Assembly (NCBI RefSeq): GCF_002967765.1
Contig: NZ_PUHY01000010.1
Span: 248,001-312,000 of the forward strand
Source: Blastopirellula marina
Lineage (GTDB): Bacteria > Planctomycetota > Planctomycetia > Pirellulales > Pirellulaceae
Direction of reading: 5' to 3'
DNA: 64,000 nt
Shown here: in pieces, positions 9,318 to 19,100 of the stretch
How the letters are laid out: each line of letters opens with the position of its first letter
How positions within the stretch are numbered: the stretch's first letter is position 1
Program-made: the position numbers and the translations under genes
Notes under the pieces: generated by a model
What the model saw: the letters and a program-made list of their open reading frames with translations, nothing else
Told to the model about the DNA's origin: nothing
Databases searched by the model: none

Positions 9318-9333
9318 CCCCTTCACTGAGGGG
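9318..9333 (-). terminator. Weak hairpin downstream of the kinase gene
   Basis: About 30 bases past the kinase stop, the minus strand holds a five-base-pair G/C stem (CCCCT...AGGGG) followed by a T-rich run (GTTGTTGCTTTGCTTT). It is a plausible but weak terminator. A second G/C hairpin without a T-tract lies at 9231-9256. Nothing else is recognisable in 9077-9364, which also carries the leuC promoter. Confidence 0.3.
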
Positions 9334-9364
9334 AATACAAGGTTAAAGGACCCTGGCGAGTGGC

Positions 9365-11056
9365 TTACGAACGAATGCTGACCGGCATCGTTTCTTCCAC
9401 CGCATCGGGTTGGGGGCATTCGGCGATCGTCTCGTTTTCGGTCCACCATTTGACGGCATCCGACTGACGCCAAGTGCCGAACGATTCGCACCTCTCCAGA
9501 TCTTCCGCCATATCGAGAATGGCCTGATACCGTTTATTGGGGTCCTTCTCGAGGCATCGCATCACGATCGCTTCCAGGTCTTCGGGAACGCTGGCAATCA
9601 CCTGCGATGGGGGAACAACCGGTTCGTGGGCATGTGCGATGATTACCTTAATGGGGCGATCGTACTCAAATGGAGCGTGGCCAGTGAGCATGAAGTAGGC
9701 CAAGATGCCAACCGAGTAAATATCGCTGCGGTTATCAGGCTCGCTCTCGCCACTGGCTTGTTCCGGAGACATGAAAAGCGGCGAACCGGTGATCATCCCT
9801 TCCTGAGTCAGATTCGAATCTTCAGTCGAAGCGATTGGCTTTGCTAAACCGAAATCCAACAACTTAGCAACGTCGAAGTAACCACCACGTTTCGCAGCGA
9901 AGACGTTCGCTGGCTTGATGTCGCGGTGGATCATGCCTTGCGAATGAGCCTCGTTCAACGCATCGCAAATCTGACGAAGCAAGTGGATGACACGCCCAGG
10001 CGTTAAGGGACCAAATCGGTGGACCAAGTCCGCGACGTTCAAGCCTGGCAGGTACTCCATGACGTAATAAAACGTCCCGTCTTCGGTACGGCCGTAGTCG
10101 TAGATGTCGATGTTGTTCCAGTGCGACAACTTGGACGAAGCGTGAACTTCTCGCTCGAAACGAGCCAACACGTTCGAGTCGCCCGCCTTCTCAGGGCGAA
10201 TAATCTTAATCGCACAGGGACGCTTCATCAGGTAATGATGAGCCAGGTACACCTCGCCCATGCCCCCAGCACCGAGGCTGCGGCTGAGTCGGTATTGGCC
10301 GAGTTGCTTCGCGTGAAAGGCTTCTGTTCGCAGCACGTTAATCGTGTAAACACCGAACACAGCAACACCGCCGCAGAGGACCATCTTCATGGCGATTTCG
10401 GCCATCATTTCCGGGCTGCCATACATCACCGCGGCACAGGCGTTATCGGTCGCCCAAGCATATCCCAGCAAAACGATTGGCGCCAGGACCATTGCCCCAA
10501 TCACCAACGCAGCTCGCTGCCACTTGTTGGGAATGAACAAGGCATAAATGAAGATCAACAGCAACCAACCCGGCGCCGGATTCTGCAGCATGTTATGCCG
10601 CACCGCACAGATTTGCATGCTGTGATACTGAAGCAATATCAGAAACAAAGCTGGCAGCCCGAACGTAACGAGTTCCTGCATTCGCAAGAGTCCGCGACGC
10701 ATGTCACACTTTGGGCACAGCATGTAACCGCTGACGCCCAGGATTACCAGGATGCCGGCATGTAAACTAATTAAGAACGACCCTTCGCTGCTGCCAACTT
10801 CGGCTCCGATCAGATGATCGTAGATATGCCATACGAAATAGACGGCAAAAATGCCGAACATCACCATCGTGGCAATCCGAAGACGGAAGCGAAGAAGCGA
10901 TTGCGTCACCCGCGAGAAGTGCGGGCTGGACGATCCTTCCACTAACGCGATGTGCGGCGAGGAAGATTGCGTCGAAGTGACGGAGCCTCCCGTAGGCGCA
11001 ACGATTGTCTCCTCAAAATGCCGATCCATCGAATTTGGGGGAGTGTCACTGGCCAT
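9365..11056 (-). CDS. Membrane Ser/Thr protein kinase (N-terminal 6-TM, C-terminal kinase)
   Basis: A 563-residue eukaryotic-like kinase. Residues about 50-240 hold roughly six hydrophobic segments (for example ATMVMFGIFAVYFVWHIY, FGLPALFLILLQY, AALVIGAMVLAPIVLLGYAW). The kinase domain follows: the glycine loop LGAGGMGEVYLA near 255, catalytic Lys in CAIKII, HRDIKPANVF near 375, DFGLAK near 403, and GSPLFMSPEQASG. All catalytic residues are present, so it should be active in the cytoplasm. The membrane part is ahead of the kinase, the reverse of the common PknB layout with its external C-terminal sensor. The gene is divergent from the membrane protein at 11557. Confidence 0.93.
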   Translation of the reverse strand: MASDTPPNSMDRHFEETIVAPTGGSVTSTQSSSPHIALVEGSSSPHFSRVTQSLLRFRLRIATMVMFGIFAVYFVWHIYDHLIGAEVGSSEGSFLISLHAGILVILGVSGYMLCPKCDMRRGLLRMQELVTFGLPALFLILLQYHSMQICAVRHNMLQNPAPGWLLLIFIYALFIPNKWQRAALVIGAMVLAPIVLLGYAWATDNACAAVMYGSPEMMAEIAMKMVLCGGVAVFGVYTINVLRTEAFHAKQLGQYRLSRSLGAGGMGEVYLAHHYLMKRPCAIKIIRPEKAGDSNVLARFEREVHASSKLSHWNNIDIYDYGRTEDGTFYYVMEYLPGLNVADLVHRFGPLTPGRVIHLLRQICDALNEAHSQGMIHRDIKPANVFAAKRGGYFDVAKLLDFGLAKPIASTEDSNLTQEGMITGSPLFMSPEQASGESEPDNRSDIYSVGILAYFMLTGHAPFEYDRPIKVIIAHAHEPVVPPSQVIASVPEDLEAIVMRCLEKDPNKRYQAILDMAEDLERCESFGTWRQSDAVKWWTENETIAECPQPDAVEETMPVSIRS

Positions 11057-11556
11057 AAAGCTGCTTAGAGAGTCTCACGCGAAAAGGGCGGAGTGTTCCT
11101 TCGTTGTTTTATATTAACGTGTTCGTAAGAAAGAGGCGAATCTTTCCAATTCTCGGCTTAACCATTTACGCTCTCTCGAAATACGCCATTTCGGGACGAT
11201 CCGGCGATTAGCTTCAATAGTCGACTTTTAGCACCAGCTTTCCGGAGCACAATCAGCCGTTAGCAAGACGATCACGATTGCGGCACCGGAAAGACTCCTT
11301 CCTTATAGTACGACTTACCTGAAAAGACACGCCTATGCTTCAAAATGTTCTGGAAAGCCGCATAGTTCCGCTGATTATTTGGTAGCCAATTGGTACTCTT
11401 GGGGAGTGGGTATCCACTTTCGCTGGCGGACAGACGAGAACCAAATGTGTGGGCTGTTAATTTAGGCGAAGTTCACTATCGCGATTTCGCTTTACTACTT
11501 AGATCTTAGAAGGGCAGAACCTTCGCGACTGTTAGGTATCGCGCGCTCGGAACACC
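11057..11556. other. Intergenic, 500 bp, divergent promoters expected
   Basis: This stretch separates the minus-strand kinase from the plus-strand membrane protein. I see no ORF with coding character, no RNA gene and no clear repeat. Promoters for both neighbours are expected here, but I cannot point to a consensus. Confidence 0.5.
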
Positions 11557-12087
11557 ATGAATTCTTCCTCGCAGAACCCGTTCGCTTCGCCAGCCACCGC
11601 TGCCGAGGCCAGCCATCCTCGAGATGGGATGACAATCGTTTGCCTCGTTCCACTATGGGTTTGGAGTCCGTTATCTAACGCCGCCGCCTACCTGGGAACC
11701 CCTGCTGACCCACTATCAACCTTCATGGCGATGGGTATCAACCTACTCTGGTTATGGATGGGGGCGGTCGTCGGCGCCAGAGGAAACTGGCTGATTCGCT
11801 TTCTCGCCGTGGCGGGTATCGGACTTCCGCTCGGATATCTCACCTATTTACTCGGAGTCTATTACGGCCCTGGATTGGTTGCCGCTTACATTCTCGGCAA
11901 CCTTGCGTTGGGTGCGATCGGTTGGCGCATGATTCCCAACGGGCGATTGCCGATCATTGGGGCATTTAGCGTCGGCTATTTTCTCGGATCGTTTCTCTGC
12001 CTAGTCGGCTCGGTGCCGCTAGCAGTGGCAGGGTCGATCATTGGCTATCTCGCCGTGAAGAAGACCCTGCCGAATGTCGAACCGTAG
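11557..12087 (+). CDS. Hypothetical multi-spanning membrane protein
   Basis: A 176-residue protein beginning MNSSSQNPFASP, an N-terminal NPFxSP-type leader often seen in small planctomycete membrane proteins. Five or so hydrophobic segments follow from residue 28 to the end, with Gly-rich helices. There are no catalytic or transport motifs. Its stop lies three bases from the stop of the convergent gene at 12091. Function unknown. Confidence 0.75.
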   Translation: MNSSSQNPFASPATAAEASHPRDGMTIVCLVPLWVWSPLSNAAAYLGTPADPLSTFMAMGINLLWLWMGAVVGARGNWLIRFLAVAGIGLPLGYLTYLLGVYYGPGLVAAYILGNLALGAIGWRMIPNGRLPIIGAFSVGYFLGSFLCLVGSVPLAVAGSIIGYLAVKKTLPNVEP

Positions 12088-12090
12088 ACA

Positions 12091-12639
12091 CTAAGCTGCC
12101 CGACGCATCGGTGCCGGAGCCATTGCTTCGATTTGCGAGATGTTGTAGCGACCGAAGCTCAGATTTCCCTTGGCATCGGGGACTTCCCACAACACCAGGC
12201 TTTTTTCGTTCAGCATTCGTGGCATCCACGAGATTGACTGGCGGATGCCATCGGCGTCTTGATCCGCTGAGATAATCATCAGTTGTACGTCGCGAAACGC
12301 ATTGGCAACCCGTGGCAAAGCCATCGACGCATCTCCCGGTACCAATTGAACTTTGGCGCCGGTGGCATTCAACGTTTTATGGGCGGTCTTCAGCGGCATG
12401 CCGTCGCCGGTGGGGCGACCTTCAAACATGTCGATGCCCAGGAATTCGATCCGTTGGTCCTCGGCGTAAAGCTGGCTGAACTGAATGATCTCCTGGGCGC
12501 GTTGGACGCTTCCTAGTCCGATCTCAGCGATCTTGACCACCGGGGCATGTTGGCGAATCCAAGAATAGATTTCGCGCTGGTGAACCGGCTTCGAAAACCA
12601 CGACTTCAGCAAATACTGCAGAACACGACCGGCAGCCAA
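12091..12639 (-). CDS. Class I SAM methyltransferase-like protein
   Basis: A 182-residue protein with a Rossmann-like order: IAEIGLGSVQRAQEII (nucleotide-binding loop position), EFLGIDMFEG (acidic end of strand 2), VQLVPGDASMALPRVA and LMIISADQDADG (motif IV position), then LVLWEVPD. The glycine-rich loop is not a canonical GxGxG, so binding of SAM is likely but not certain. The start is TTG 12639, supported by AAGGGA six bases upstream. The substrate cannot be inferred. Confidence 0.7.
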   Translation of the reverse strand: MAAGRVLQYLLKSWFSKPVHQREIYSWIRQHAPVVKIAEIGLGSVQRAQEIIQFSQLYAEDQRIEFLGIDMFEGRPTGDGMPLKTAHKTLNATGAKVQLVPGDASMALPRVANAFRDVQLMIISADQDADGIRQSISWMPRMLNEKSLVLWEVPDAKGNLSFGRYNISQIEAMAPAPMRRAA

Positions 12640-13048
12640 TTTTGATTCCCTTCAAAACGACGACCACAGATTGGTAGGTTAGATACCCTCGTCTCTTCGG
12701 CAGAAAATGCACCTCGACCGCAGTTTTTCCCCACTTCCTGCGAAAGCCCAGCCCACGGCGCGTTACAGCTTAAGCAGCTTACCTAACCGGACTACCGCGG
12801 GTTACCATCAGGGCAGGGGAGGTGCGGATGGCCACCGGCAATGCGCAAGTGGCCATTCTGCTTTACACTTCGGTCGTCGACCATCGTCAAAGTTGGTAAT
12901 TCGCACGCCAGGGTATCGCACGTATCGCGGAATTGATAAGCTTCGAGGACCCCGAATGTTGCGCATTGCGCCCTGGGTGGCTTGAGCCGTTCTTCGCTGG
13001 TCACAGGCCGGATCCCCCAAGTCAAAATAGAAGTGAAGAGTTTCGTTT
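12640..13048. other. Intergenic, about 410 bp, divergent
   Basis: This lies between the methyltransferase-like gene (minus) and the ketoacyl synthase (plus). Several short frames cross it on both strands, but none has coding character or a ribosome site. I recognise no RNA gene or repeat. Confidence 0.5.
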
Positions 13049-14059
13049 GTGAAATACGCATCCATCGGTCCTATCTCTATCTATCTGCCGGAAAGGATTG
13101 AGACCAACCAACAGTTACAAGCCGAGTACCCCAGTTGGGATATGGACTTGATCTATCCGAAGACGGGGATCGCGGCTCGGCATATCGCGGCTGAAGACGA
13201 ATGCGCCTCGGATTTGGGGGTCGCAGCAGCCGAACGGCTGTTCGAAGAACACAATATCGATCCACAGTCGATCGACTTTCTACTGTTCTGTACTCAGACG
13301 CCTGACTATCCGTTGCCCACCTCGGCCTGCCTGATGCAGCAGCGTCTTGGCCTGCGACTCTCGTGCGGGGCGTTGGATTTCAATCTGGGCTGCTCCGGTT
13401 TCATCTACGGCTTGTCACTTGCGGAAGGGCTGATCCGGGCTGGTGTGGCCAAGCGTGTGCTGTTTATCACGGCTGAAACCTACTCGAAATACATCGATCA
13501 CGACGATCGCAGTCTTCGCACGATCTTTGGAGACGGGGCTGCCGCTACGCTAATCGATGCGGCCGACGAACCGACGCTCGATGGATTCCAATTCGGAACC
13601 GATGGCAGTGGTGCTGATACGCTGATGGTGACTGATGGTGGCGCTCGACCGGCCAAAGACGCGCATACGCCGCGGCATCGCAAACGCTGGAACAGCCGCT
13701 TGTACATGGACGGCCCAGCGCTGATCAACTTCACCGTCGGTGCGATTCCTCAACTGGTGCGAAACATCTTCTCGGCGGCGGGCATACCGAATTCCGACGT
13801 CGAACTCTATCTATTTCACCAGGCCACCCGTAAAATGCTGGAGCAGTTACAGGAAAGCCTCGGGGTCGATTCGGACCGCATGCCGATCGCTTTGGAAAAC
13901 GTGGGGAACACGGTCTCAGCGACGATCCCTCTTCTGATCCACGATTTACGAAAGCAAGGTCGCCTGAAGAAGGGAGCCAAGCATTTGCTGGTCGGATTCG
14001 GGGTTGGTTGGTCGTGGGGAGGCTGCATCTGGCACGACACCTACGGTAGCGGTGCCTGA
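13049..14059 (+). CDS. Beta-ketoacyl-ACP synthase III family protein (FabH-like)
   Basis: A 336-residue thiolase-fold condensing enzyme. The Cys-His-Asn triad is intact: C115 in FNLGCSGFIYGL, H257 in FHQATRK and N287 in NVGNTVSATIPL. The C-terminal GVGWSWGGCIW matches the FabH GFGxGxxWG end. In the family it starts fatty-acid or related chains from an acyl-CoA and malonyl-ACP. The insertion VTDGGARPAKDAHTPRHRKR around 194-213 and the lack of neighbouring fab genes suggest a specialised rather than housekeeping synthase. GTG 13049 is the start, with GAAGAG upstream. A YqgE/AlgH gene follows 33 bases later. Confidence 0.9.
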   Translation: MKYASIGPISIYLPERIETNQQLQAEYPSWDMDLIYPKTGIAARHIAAEDECASDLGVAAAERLFEEHNIDPQSIDFLLFCTQTPDYPLPTSACLMQQRLGLRLSCGALDFNLGCSGFIYGLSLAEGLIRAGVAKRVLFITAETYSKYIDHDDRSLRTIFGDGAAATLIDAADEPTLDGFQFGTDGSGADTLMVTDGGARPAKDAHTPRHRKRWNSRLYMDGPALINFTVGAIPQLVRNIFSAAGIPNSDVELYLFHQATRKMLEQLQESLGVDSDRMPIALENVGNTVSATIPLLIHDLRKQGRLKKGAKHLLVGFGVGWSWGGCIWHDTYGSGA

Positions 14060-14092
14060 CGTTACGAATCCAATGATAGGAGTTCGCGAACG

Positions 14093-14647
14093 ATGGAAAC
14101 TCTGGCTGGCAAATTCTTAATCGCGTCTCCCTATCTGCCTGATCCCAATTTTCTCCGGACCGTGGTGCTAATGGTCCAACACGATCAGGAAGGGGCACTT
14201 GGCCTGGTGCTAACGCGCCCAATCAATCTGACCGTGCAAGAGATGTGGAAGAACGTCAGCGGCGAACAGGTCGACGCCACCGAACATGTCTTGCAAGGAG
14301 GACCGGTCGAAGGTCCCTTGATGGCCATTCACCAGGTGGAAGAGCTCTCCGAAATCGAGATCATCCCTGGCGTTTATTTTGCCGCCCAACGCGAGAACAT
14401 CGAGCCACTCATCCGCGAAGGAGAACGTCCCTATCGCTTGTTCCTGGGATATTCCGGCTGGGCAGCTCAGCAGTTGGAAGACGAGATGGAAGTCGGTGGC
14501 TGGCTAACGCTACCGGCCACCAAAGAGCCGATCTTCGAATCCGATACCGACCTTTTATGGAAAAGCGTTGCCGGAGAAGTCGGCTCGAACATCATGCGAC
14601 AATCGCTCAATCTGAAGAGCATGCCGCAAGATCCGAACATGAACTGA
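14093..14647 (+). CDS. YqgE/AlgH family protein
   Basis: A 184-residue protein of the YqgE/AlgH (UPF0301) family. Diagnostic segments are GKFLIASPYLPDPNFLRTVV at the N-terminus, HDQEGALGLVLTRP, VLQGGPVEGPLMAIH and LFLGYSGWAAQQLEDEM. Its molecular role is not established; AlgH was named for an effect on alginate expression in Pseudomonas. ATG 14093 follows AGGAG by about ten bases. Its closeness to the upstream ketoacyl synthase suggests one transcript. Confidence 0.95.
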   Translation: METLAGKFLIASPYLPDPNFLRTVVLMVQHDQEGALGLVLTRPINLTVQEMWKNVSGEQVDATEHVLQGGPVEGPLMAIHQVEELSEIEIIPGVYFAAQRENIEPLIREGERPYRLFLGYSGWAAQQLEDEMEVGGWLTLPATKEPIFESDTDLLWKSVAGEVGSNIMRQSLNLKSMPQDPNMN

Positions 14648-14809
14648 GCCGTGCGGGAGCTCTGGAATCAAGCTTACTTCTTTCCGTGACCATCTGTGCA
14701 ATCGGTGGTTACACTTCTTCGCGGATGGGACGCCTCAGAAATCTCTGTGGGCTGAAAAGCTAGTCCAGAGCCACGCCTACCTCAACGCAGGCGCGGCATT
14801 CCATGATGA

Positions 14810-15913
14810 CTAGGCCAGTTCCATCTTGAAGGGCGAGAGATTTTCGACGCCGGTCTCGGTAACTAAGTAATCGTTTTCGAGTCGCATGCCGAAGCGGAGA
14901 CGCTCGTCGTACAAGCCGGGTTCGCAGGTGAAGACATCGCCGACAGCGAACGTATCGTCCCAGCAAGAGTTCAAGTGAGGAGCTTCGTGCGGGTAGAGAC
15001 CGATACCGTGCCCCAAGTGGTGAGGGAACTCGCCAATCGGAGCTTCCTTCAGGATGTCTTGCACCTCCAGGAACAACTCTTTGCAGCTCTTACCGGGTTT
15101 CACCACCGATTCGAGATGGGTGAAGACCTTCATGATGTAGGTCCAAGCTTCCTGCTGCTGGTCGGTCGGCTTGCCGTTAACGGCGATCGCGCGGCTGTTG
15201 TCGGCGAAATAGCCACGGAATGCAGGACCGAGATCCAAGATGTACAGTTCGCCATCTTCCACATTACGATCACGAGCTGGGCCACCCATTTCGCCACTGG
15301 CGTAGTCATTCCCGGTACCGGTCAGCGCTTCGCCATATTGGGCAACAGCAGCGGCTTGCAGTTGATTGAAGACTTCCAACTCGTTGATGCCAGGGCAAAT
15401 GATCTCGCGGGCCTTTTTGTACATCTTTTCGGTGCCGCTGATTGCCATGCGAAGCTTGGCCAACTCGTCCGCATCTTTCTTGCGACGCTGACGATAAAGC
15501 TCAGGCTCGACATCGACCAGTTCGGCCGAGAACTGGCTCGAGACGTGAACCGGATAGCTGGAAAACTCTACGCCTAGACGCTTCAGATTGCCTCCTTCAC
15601 GGAGAATACCTAAAACCGCGTTACTAGAGGCGGCCCGTTGGTCGTTGCGCAAGGTGCACAGCCACTGTGCTTCGTAAGTGTGAACGTCGTCCGCGGCCGC
15701 CGTTTCAGGGGCTTCGTTCGGGGCGACCAGTGCCAAACGACCATCCGCAAAAAGGACAGCTGCTGGCGAAAACTTCCACTCGTAGCGTGGGCCGGCTAGC
15801 CATTGGACGTGTTCGTTTTGGGTGATGACAATCGCATCCAGCGATTGATCTTCGAGGGCCTTGAGCAGGCGTTTCTGCCGACTTCGACACGCTTCAACGT
15901 TGATTCCCAGCAT
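14810..15913 (-). CDS. M24 family aminopeptidase (Xaa-Pro peptidase-like)
   Basis: A 367-residue pita-bread-fold metallopeptidase. The creatinase-like N-terminal domain covers about 1-150 and the catalytic domain 150-367. The five dimetal ligands are present: D227 and D238 (DLGPAFRGYFADN), H302 (HHLGHGIGLYPHE), E331 (CEPGLYD) and E346 (MRLENDYLVTE). It is cytoplasmic, removing N-terminal residues, probably before proline. The frame is open back to 16039, but ATG 15913 has GGGAGAA five bases upstream and starts the conserved region. Confidence 0.93.
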   Translation of the reverse strand: MLGINVEACRSRQKRLLKALEDQSLDAIVITQNEHVQWLAGPRYEWKFSPAAVLFADGRLALVAPNEAPETAAADDVHTYEAQWLCTLRNDQRAASSNAVLGILREGGNLKRLGVEFSSYPVHVSSQFSAELVDVEPELYRQRRKKDADELAKLRMAISGTEKMYKKAREIICPGINELEVFNQLQAAAVAQYGEALTGTGNDYASGEMGGPARDRNVEDGELYILDLGPAFRGYFADNSRAIAVNGKPTDQQQEAWTYIMKVFTHLESVVKPGKSCKELFLEVQDILKEAPIGEFPHHLGHGIGLYPHEAPHLNSCWDDTFAVGDVFTCEPGLYDERLRFGMRLENDYLVTETGVENLSPFKMELA

Positions 15914-16042
15914 GATAGTTCTCCCTATACGATATTCAGGTGGGGCAAGCATAGGTGCGCTCTCCCAACCTAGCACTACCAAGCCGCGGTGAGAAGACCT
16001 GCCAGGCCGACAATCGCTCGAAGAATGCGAGGCGCGCATAAG

Positions 16043-16072
16043 AAGAGCCGCCCCCGGGAAGGCGCGGCTCTT
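16043..16072 (-). terminator. Probable terminator of the large cadherin/dockerin gene
   Basis: A perfect 9-bp stem (aagagccgc at 16043-16051 with 16064-16072) and a 12-base loop lie about 38 bases past the stop at 16110. On the minus strand the stem is followed by a short T-rich stretch, weaker than a classical T-tract. The 9-bp stem can be extended only by mismatched pairs. Confidence 0.55.
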
Positions 16073-16109
16073 CGATTGATCTTGAGGGTTTCACGCTTCC
16101 GTCAAGCGA

Positions 16110-19100
16110 TTAACCTTCCAGATCGGACTCAAGATCCCAGTCGGCGAACAAGTCGTCGACGTTGGTCGATTCGTCTTCGGTGCTGTACGAAGGTACGTCA
16201 TCGATGGAATCGGCTACCAACAAGGCTTCGTCTTCGCCCATGAAGGCGGCGACGGCCGAGTCAATCTCGTCCATCTGTTGTTGGACTTCGGAAGAGGACG
16301 ACGTCGATACGCGGATACCGTTGCGTACCAGTTCGTCGAATACCGCCGGAGCGATCAACGATTCGTAGCCAGTCCGTCCGCTGACCGATTCGACGTCGAC
16401 AACCTTGTCGTAAACAAAGCTGATCGGCGTGTCCGAAACGATCGATGTAGGAGCATCGTTGACGATCATTTCGGTCGTCAATTCCGCGTGCAGGGCTTCG
16501 GTATGCAAGGCAGCCGTTCCACTCGAGACAAAGCTCGAGCTGGTTGCCGAGGCATAGGCCGTTTGCAGGATCTGAACGTCCAAGCTGGAGATCGTCTTGC
16601 GAACGCCTGGGTCCAGGGTGTCGTTCATCACGTCGCCAGGATTGTCGGTTTCGTCCAAGTGGAAACCGTAGTCATCCAAGGTCGCGACAAAGTCAGCACC
16701 CATGAACAACTTGCCACCGCTGTAGTCGGTAACAATGTTATCGGCGAAGCCGCTGTAGTGAGCCATGAAGCCGTACAAGTGACCCAGTTCATGCAAGATC
16801 ACCGTGTACAGGTCGTACTGACCTTCGGCCGGACCGCCAACCAGATCGGAAGACCAACCCAAACCGGCACCGTCGTCATCAAGGGTCAGAATGCCGTAGG
16901 AAGGCAGACCATTTTCGTCGACTGCCAATAGTTGGGCTTCACCCAGTTGAGCATCGCCGTAGTCGGTGACGACCAGCTTGACGTCGATTGGGTTTTCTAG
17001 GCCCAAAGCTTCTTGCCAGTCGGTCAGTGCTTCGTCGAAGACGTCTTGCAGCGAGTCAGGACCATCCAGTTCGATCTTGCGTCCAACCCAAGACTGAGTG
17101 AACGTTTCTGGATAAGCGATGCTAGCCGCGTCGGTCTTACCCTTACCAAAGTTCTGGACGAAGAAGCTGAAGTCACCCAGACCAACGGTACCGTTGTTAT
17201 CGAAGTCCAACGCAGCGACCAAGGCATCACTGCTTTGCAGCGAAGACTTGCCGAACGCTTGGACAAACTGGGTGAAGTCGGCCAGACCGATTGTTCCGTC
17301 GTTGTTGATGTCGTAAGCGACACCCCAGACGTCGAGATCAGCCACATCGGAAGCAACTTCCGTTGTACCGACACCCGTCAGACCCAACGATGCGTTTTCA
17401 GCAACCAAGCCAAGCGATTCGCTGTGGTACTCGTCCAAAGCGACATCAATGCCATTGGTTGGCAGTGACTCCAGTTTCACGCGACCCAGCAGGACAAAGG
17501 CTCCCTTGCCGAGCGAGTCCATTTCGGTTCCGCTACCCAGACCGACGATTTTGCCACCTTCCGCATCGATGGTACCGGTGCGGTTGAGCGACATCGAAGG
17601 TGCGTATTCGATTGCGGTCGCAGTGTACAGGTCGGTGTTGTACGACAGGTCGAGCGAACCACCATAGATACCCAAGGCGTCAGCGGTGTTACCCCAGACT
17701 TCCACCCACAGCGAATCCCATTCGGAAGCCCACTGGGCACTTTCTGGGAGTTCGGTAACCTGGCCGCTGGCATCGAGCTGGGTGCGTCCCTTGTTGACGG
17801 TGACGAACACGCCTGAGCCATCTTCCAGCGGTTGATTGTCTTGCTTGAAGACCGAACCACTCAGGTTCGCTCCACCGTTGACTTCGGCGACGATCGTGGC
17901 GTTGAGCAGCAAGTTGAAGTCGACCGCGGTCGTTCCGATTTGCAGCACTTCGTCCAACAAGATTCGGCTCAGGTCGAGGGTCAGCGTGAAGCCACCCACA
18001 CCGTCACCGACGAGCATCGAGTTTTCGGCACCGTTGCTACCAAGCGACTTGCCGGCCAACGATTCGCGATCTGGATTGTTGAAGGTATTGTTACCGACAA
18101 CAACCTGCTGATTCACGTCGGCGAACCCGGTACCGATGTTGATACCAACACCCTGCGAGTTGAATGTGGCACCACCGCTGGAAGCATTGCCAGTCAGGTT
18201 GATGGTCGAAGTGCCAGCGATTCGCAGAACCGTGTCACGAAGTGCGACGTTGGTGGTCGTTCCACTTCCATCGGAGGAAGTGATACCCATGTTGGCAGCA
18301 CTGCCGGTGGTGGTATTGGGTGTGCCGCCTGCGGAAGCGGGTTCACCCGGACGATAGGAACCGGAATCGGAGAAGATCAGTTCACTACCGATGATTTCCA
18401 TCGAAGTCGGGTTGGCGGCATCGCCGTTGAACACGACGAAGACCGTACCGGTGACGCTCGTGCTGTTGCTGCCGGCTAGTTGAGCAGCGACCTGATTGCC
18501 ATCGATGGTGCTACCGTTGGTTCCAACCAGCAAACTGGCCAAGCTGTCTGCCGAGGAGATCGTGAAGGCAGTTGCATCCACCACCTCGACTGCCGGAGAC
18601 TCGACCGTGACCTGGGCATCGAAGACGTCCTGTTGGATATCACCAGCACGTGGAACGGGCTGACCTTGAGCCGGAGCAGGGCTGACTTCGCTGGCATCAG
18701 CGGCGTTTGGCACGATCGAAGTTTCGGCATTACCGAAGTCAATTGACAACAGATCCGAAACCGACATACCCGACGTGCTAACACCGTCCAAAGCGGTCAG
18801 AGTGACGTAGCCGAGTCGAACGTATTCGCCGTTGTAACCTTCCGAATCGACGCCTGCTGGCAGATCGTCGAAGCCGAAGAAGGCATTGAAGTTCGAGATC
18901 TCACCGGTGGTGGGATTCACATCGATTGGCACCGTTTCGGATCCACCCAGCTTCAGTGGAGCTACTACATTGCCGGCCGTGGTGGTGACCAGGCTGGTGT
19001 CGAAGACCAACGCCAAGGTGACCGTGGCGAAACCTTCAATCCAGGCGTTGCCAGCGGTAACGTCTTCCTGACCAACCAGGGTGGTACCCCAGATTTCGAT

